A stretch of DNA of 13,025 nt. Origin: DATBIO01 sp036556965 (GTDB lineage: Bacteria; Acidobacteriota; Vicinamibacteria; Fen-336). The notes under the pieces are model-generated. The model was given only the letters and a program-made list of their open reading frames with translations, ran no database searches and had not been told where the DNA came from. Both the position numbers and the translations under genes were made by a program. Each line of letters starts with the position of its first letter. Position 1 is the first letter of the stretch. Where the stretch lies: the NCBI GenBank assembly GCA_036556965.1, contig DATBIO010000012.1:1-13025 (forward strand), in the 5' to 3' direction. This document shows, piece by piece, positions 9,464 to 13,025 of this stretch.

Positions 9464-12030
9464 TCCTGCTCGCAGTGGTCCACGTGGGCGGGCTCCTCCT
9501 GCCCGGCGACGCGCCCGCCGCCGAGGGCTCCACGCGCCGCGTCGCGGCGGGGCGGGCCGGCTACGACACCTCGGCCGTGCACAACGTCTTCATGGGCTCC
9601 GGCTACCGGAAGCTCTGGGTCACCCCCATCGACTTCCCGGTGCTGGACCTCTCGACCTTCGCGGGCGGGCTCCGCCCGGTACGACAGGTCGGCTCCATGC
9701 AGAGCATAGGGCTGGCGCTGGCGGGACGGGACGGGAGGAGCTACACCTTCCGCACGCTGGACAAGGACCCCACGCGGATCCTGCCCCCGGAGTGGAAGGA
9801 CAGCGTGCCCGCGAGCCTCTTCCAGGACGCGACCACGGCCAACCATCCCGGGATCGGGTTCGTGGTGCCGCCCCTGGCCGAGGCGGCGGGCATCCTGCAC
9901 ACGACGCCGCGCTACGTCTTCATGCCCGACGACCCCGCCCTGGGCGAGTTCGGGAAGACCTTCGCGGAGCAGCCGGGCACCATCGAGGAGTACCCCCAGG
10001 CCGCGGGCGAGGGAACGCCAGGCTTCGCCGGGGCCACCGAGATACTGTCCACCAGCGACCTCTGGATGCGGCACCTGGAAGGCACCGCGCGGGTGGATGG
10101 GCGCGCCCTCCTGCGGGCACGCCTCTTCGACCTCTGGATCGGCGACTGGGACCGCCACAACCGGCAGTGGCGCTGGCTGCGCGGGGGGGAGGGTCTGCCG
10201 TTCGAGCCCCTGCCCGAGGACCGCGACCAGGCCTTCTCGAAGTTCGGAGGCCTGCTCCTGGCCACCGCCCGCGCCACCCACCCGAAGTTCATGGAGTGGA
10301 CCGACCACTATCGCAACTTCGAGGGGTTCATGGCCCAGGGCAGCGAGGTGGACCGCTGGCTCCTGTCGGAGATGGACCTCCCGGCCTTCGAAGCCGCGGC
10401 CGCCGACCTGGCCGCGCGCCTCACCGACGCCGTGATCGAGGACGCGGTCCGGCGCCTGCCGCCGGAGTGGCACGCCCTCGACGGGCCCGACCTGGCCGCG
10501 GCGCTCCGGAAGCGGCGCGACACCCTGCACGCGGCGGCGGCCGAGTACTACCGCCGCCTCGCCCGCAAGGTGGACATCCACGGGACCGACGGGGCGGACC
10601 GCCTGAGCGTGCAGCGCTTCCCGGACGGGCGGCTCCTCGTGGAGCTGGCCACGGACCCCGCGCGCGAGCCTTGGTTCCGGCGGACGTTCGACCCGCGCCA
10701 GACGAGCGAGGTACGCGTCTACGTCTACGCGGGCGCGGACCGGGTGGCCACCGAGGGTCCCGCGGGAGGGCCCATCACCCTGCGCGTGGTCGCGGGCGCC
10801 GGAGCCGACGTGCTCGACGAGTCGCGGAGCGGCGGGACGCGCTTCTACGACCTCGAGGAGCCCGCCACCGTCGCCAAGGGCCCGCGCACACGGGCGGACC
10901 GGCGCCCCTGGGAGCGCCGGCCGGCCAAGCCCAAGGAGACGCCGTGGCTCGAGTGGCGCGACTGGGGCAGCCGCACGATCCCCAGGTACCAGGTGTGGTG
11001 GGAGCCCGACCCGGAGCTCATGCTGGCCGTCGGGCTCTCCCGGCAGGCCTGGGGCTTCAGGCGGTTCCCGTACGCGAGCCTGCAGGCCGTGCAGCTCCAG
11101 TTCAGCACGGGGCGCCAGGACTTCAAGCTCAACTACGACGGCGAGTTCCGGAGGGAGAACTCCACGCTCTACCTCGTGGTGGACGCGCAGGCCTCGGGTC
11201 TCGAGAACCTCAACTACTTCGGCGCGGGCAACGACACGTCCTCGGCGCCGCCGCCCGATGGCGACGAGAGCTTCTACGACGCGGAGTCGGACACGCTGCG
11301 CCTCACCCTCGGCCCGCGCTGGGCCCACAGCCGCGTCTTCGAGAGCTACCTGGCCGCGGAAGCGAAGTGGACCCATACCCCTCCGGACCAGAGCGGCTTC
11401 ATCGGGACAGACCAGCCCTACGGCACGGGGGACTTCGGGCAGGTCGGGCTGAAGGCCGGACTGGACCTCGACACGCGGGGCCACCGCCTGGCGGGGACGG
11501 TGGGCGACCAGTTCCGGGCCGACGGCAAGCCCACGCTCTCCGGCGTGCGTCTCAAGGGCGAAGGGTTCTACTATCCCAAGGCCTGGGACGCGCAGGCCGC
11601 CTTCGGGGCCGTGGAAGGCGAGGTGCGGGGCTATCTCGTCGGCCGGCACGCGATGGTCGCGGCCAGGGCCGGGGGCCGGCGCCTCTTCGGCGACTACCCC
11701 TGGTTCGAGTCGGCCTTCGTGGGGAGCAGCCGGAACCTGCGCGGGTACCGGAAGAACCGGTTCGCGGGAGATGGCTCGTTGTATGGAAGCGTGGAAGCGC
11801 GACTCTGGCTGTTCCGTGGCCGCCTCATCGCCCCCGGGCGGTGGGGGGTCTTCGGCCTCGCGGACGTGGGGCGCGTGTTCCTCGAGGGCGACCCCTCGGA
11901 CACCTGGCATCCGTCCTACGGGGGCGGCATCTTCTTCCAGATGCTCACCCTCAACACCGTCTTCCACGGCGCGGTCGCCCACGGCGACGAGGGCACGCGC
12001 TGGTACGTGGACTATGGCTTCGGCTTCTGA
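9454..12030 (+). CDS. Outer-membrane Omp85-like barrel with N-terminal kinase-like domain
   Basis: An 858-residue exported protein in three parts. (1) A hydrophobic leader, residues 2-20, as signal peptide. (2) A kinase-like domain, about 60-340: a Gly-Gly turn (71-72), then a strand ending TFRTLDKDP with Lys104 as nucleotide-binding candidate, the catalytic-loop motif LFDLWIGDWDRHNRQW (224-239; Asp233 as base), and EDRDQAF (255-261; Asp258 as metal ligand). The layout matches HipA, Fam20 and PI4K-type kinases, where D-R-H/G and D-x-x-x-F occur in this order. (3) A linker with degenerate Gly/Asp turns (YAGADRVA, GAGADVLD; 425-455) and a barrel, about 510-858, with the Omp85-type NLRGYRKNRFAGD (761-773) and a terminal Phe (YVDYGFGF). 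Related proteins often carry an N-terminal metallophosphoesterase, which is absent here (family recall). No POTRA domains are seen. ATG at 9454 lacks a ribosome site; see the leader frame at 9383. Activity and substrate are unknown. Confidence 0.85.
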   Translation: MAVILLAVVHVGGLLLPGDAPAAEGSTRRVAAGRAGYDTSAVHNVFMGSGYRKLWVTPIDFPVLDLSTFAGGLRPVRQVGSMQSIGLALAGRDGRSYTFRTLDKDPTRILPPEWKDSVPASLFQDATTANHPGIGFVVPPLAEAAGILHTTPRYVFMPDDPALGEFGKTFAEQPGTIEEYPQAAGEGTPGFAGATEILSTSDLWMRHLEGTARVDGRALLRARLFDLWIGDWDRHNRQWRWLRGGEGLPFEPLPEDRDQAFSKFGGLLLATARATHPKFMEWTDHYRNFEGFMAQGSEVDRWLLSEMDLPAFEAAAADLAARLTDAVIEDAVRRLPPEWHALDGPDLAAALRKRRDTLHAAAAEYYRRLARKVDIHGTDGADRLSVQRFPDGRLLVELATDPAREPWFRRTFDPRQTSEVRVYVYAGADRVATEGPAGGPITLRVVAGAGADVLDESRSGGTRFYDLEEPATVAKGPRTRADRRPWERRPAKPKETPWLEWRDWGSRTIPRYQVWWEPDPELMLAVGLSRQAWGFRRFPYASLQAVQLQFSTGRQDFKLNYDGEFRRENSTLYLVVDAQASGLENLNYFGAGNDTSSAPPPDGDESFYDAESDTLRLTLGPRWAHSRVFESYLAAEAKWTHTPPDQSGFIGTDQPYGTGDFGQVGLKAGLDLDTRGHRLAGTVGDQFRADGKPTLSGVRLKGEGFYYPKAWDAQAAFGAVEGEVRGYLVGRHAMVAARAGGRRLFGDYPWFESAFVGSSRNLRGYRKNRFAGDGSLYGSVEARLWLFRGRLIAPGRWGVFGLADVGRVFLEGDPSDTWHPSYGGGIFFQMLTLNTVFHGAVAHGDEGTRWYVDYGFGF

Positions 12031-12039
12031 CCCGCTGCT

Positions 12040-12077
12040 CCTTCGCGCCCGGACGGACACCCGGCCGCGCGCGAAGG
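12040..12077 (+). promoter_or_regulatory. Inverted repeat between the two plus-strand genes
   Basis: CCTTCGCGC (12040-12048) and GCGCGAAGG (12069-12077) form a perfect 9-bp stem around a 20-base loop, starting 10 bases after the kinase-barrel stop and ending 18 bases before the next ATG. No T-run follows, so it may be a weak terminator, an RNA-stability stem or an operator. It occupies most of the 65-base gap between the genes. Confidence 0.4.
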
Positions 12078-12095
12078 CGGCCCATGGGAGGTCGC

Positions 12096-13025
12096 ATGCG
12101 TAGAGATCTCGCCGGACGCGCCGCGGTCGCGATCCTCACCGCGCTTTCGTTGGTGCTGGCACCCGCCGCGCCCGTCCTGGCCGCCCAGGCCCCCGCCCCG
12201 AGCCCGGCCCCATCGGCGAAGGCCCCCGCCCCGCCGGCCAAGCCGCCCGCCGCCAAGGGCGCGGCGACGCCCGCGGCCAAGACCGCTCCCGCGCCGGCGC
12301 CGCCCCCGGACGGAGGCTGGCCGCGTGGCTACACCACGCCCAGCGGCGGGAAGGTCGTCGTGTACCAGCCGCAGGTCGCGACCTGGGCCGCCCAGCGGCA
12401 CATGATCGCCTATGCCGCGGCGTCCTACGAGCCCAAGGGCGCCACCAAGCCGGCGCTGGGCAGCCTCAAGATCGAGGCCGACACCAAGGTCGCCGTCTCC
12501 GAGCGCCTCGTCAACTTCAGCGACCTCAAGATCACGGAGTCGAACTTCCCCACCCTGCCCAAGGAGCAGATGCGCGAGGTCGTGGACGAGATCACCGCGG
12601 CCATGCCGGACGAGGACCGCGTGATCGGCCTCGACCGCGTGCTGGCGAGCGTGGACCGCAGCCAGATCATGCCCAAGAACGTCGAGGGCGTGAAGGCGGA
12701 CCCGCCGACGATCTTCTTCAGCAGCAAGCCGGCGGTGCTCGTGAACGTCGACGGCGACCCCATCTGGAGCCCCATCAAGGAGAACGACCTCAAGTTCGCC
12801 GTCAACACCAACTGGGACCTCTTCCACCACGAGCCCACCAAGGTCTTCTACCTGCTCCACGGGCAGAGCTGGCTCCAGGCCGCGGACTTCAAGGGGCCGT
12901 GGACGGCGGCCGGGAAGCTGCCGCCGAGCTTCGGCAAGCTGCCCGCCGACGACAACTGGAAGGAGGTCAAGGCCGCCCTGCCCGGCAAGAAGCTCTCCGC
13001 GGACAAGGTGCCCCAGGTCTTCGTG
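12096..13025 (+). CDS. Periplasmic protein of the family often labelled 'carbohydrate-binding family V/XII' (3' end cut)
   Basis: The first 310 residues of an exported protein that continues past the window. Residues 1-30 are a signal peptide (MRRDLAGRAA, a hydrophobic stretch, AAPVLAA). Residues 31-72 are a Pro/Ala/Lys-rich linker, typical of a tether through the periplasm. The folded part then shows the pattern of a widespread uncharacterised family: GYTTPSGGKVVVYQPQVATW (78-97), a strand with ERLVNFSDLKITESNFP (136-152), and ADPPTIFFSSKPAVLVNVDG (201-220) followed by WSPI (224-227). In databases this family is often named 'carbohydrate-binding family V/XII', which I recall as an annotation habit rather than a demonstrated function. 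The start is ATG at 12096, with GGGAGG 5 bases upstream; the in-frame ATG at 12084 would bury that site. It follows the kinase-barrel gene by 65 bases on the same strand, so co-transcription is likely unless the inverted repeat between them stops it. The role in the cell is unknown. Confidence 0.82.
   Translation, partial: MRRDLAGRAAVAILTALSLVLAPAAPVLAAQAPAPSPAPSAKAPAPPAKPPAAKGAATPAAKTAPAPAPPPDGGWPRGYTTPSGGKVVVYQPQVATWAAQRHMIAYAAASYEPKGATKPALGSLKIEADTKVAVSERLVNFSDLKITESNFPTLPKEQMREVVDEITAAMPDEDRVIGLDRVLASVDRSQIMPKNVEGVKADPPTIFFSSKPAVLVNVDGDPIWSPIKENDLKFAVNTNWDLFHHEPTKVFYLLHGQSWLQAADFKGPWTAAGKLPPSFGKLPADDNWKEVKAALPGKKLSADKVPQVFV

Noticed and set aside
9677..10234. HipA-type toxin or an ordinary cytoplasmic kinase for the GDWDRH region
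   Set aside because: The signal peptide before it and the outer-membrane barrel after it in the same frame rule out a cytoplasmic HipA, and there is no HipB-like gene nearby.
10717..10821. Functional RTX calcium-binding repeats in the kinase-barrel linker
   Set aside because: Only two degenerate Gly/Asp turns are present and not in tandem nonapeptides; they are better seen as a worn structural motif.
12186..12315. Tandem DNA repeat in the Pro/Ala/Lys stretch
   Set aside because: The GCC/CCC-type codons give low complexity but no regular unit; this is an ordinary protein linker.

Overview
This is a very GC-rich (about 70 % by eye) stretch of a Gram-negative (diderm) bacterial chromosome. Third codon positions are almost all G or C, GTG and TTG starts are common, and there is an Omp85-type outer-membrane barrel and several exported proteins. 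The gene families fit Acidobacteriota, Myxococcota or a similar high-GC phylum, but the sequence alone does not settle which. I see no tRNA, rRNA, insertion sequence, CRISPR array or phage gene.

Layout. Everything from 1 to 9091 is read on the minus strand, and everything from 9383 onward on the plus strand, with a divergent gap at 9092-9453. In minus-strand order the genes are: a small secreted protein (9091-8564); a membrane protein ending in a PI-PLC X phosphodiesterase domain (8536-6419); a SulP anion transporter with a STAS tail (6351-4627); an RsbW-like anti-sigma/serine kinase (4468-4031); an RsbV-like STAS antagonist (3981-3604); and a large hybrid histidine kinase (HAMP-GAF-PAS-HisKA-HATPase-REC-REC-Hpt) cut by the window start inside its Hpt domain. 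On the plus strand are a predicted outer-membrane protein joining a kinase-like domain to a 16-strand-type Omp85 barrel (9454-12030) and a periplasmic protein of a widespread uncharacterised family (from 12096, cut by the window end).

How they may work together. The RsbW-like, RsbV-like and hybrid-kinase genes look like one signalling operon: a partner-switching pair next to a phosphorelay sensor. No sigma factor or PP2C phosphatase is visible inside the window. The rest is an envelope group: a phosphodiesterase on the inner membrane, an anion transporter, and a kinase-like enzyme carried on an outer-membrane barrel.

The most interesting non-coding signal is a 17-base element, consensus GCAGTTTYSGGATAGYC. 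It occurs three times, always in an intergenic gap and always pointing toward the next gene: the RsbW-like gene, SulP, and the kinase-barrel gene. It suggests a shared promoter or operator linking the signalling operon to the transporter and the outer-membrane kinase-like protein. The kinase-barrel gene also seems to be preceded by a 26-codon leader frame with a good ribosome binding site whose stop overlaps the main ATG.
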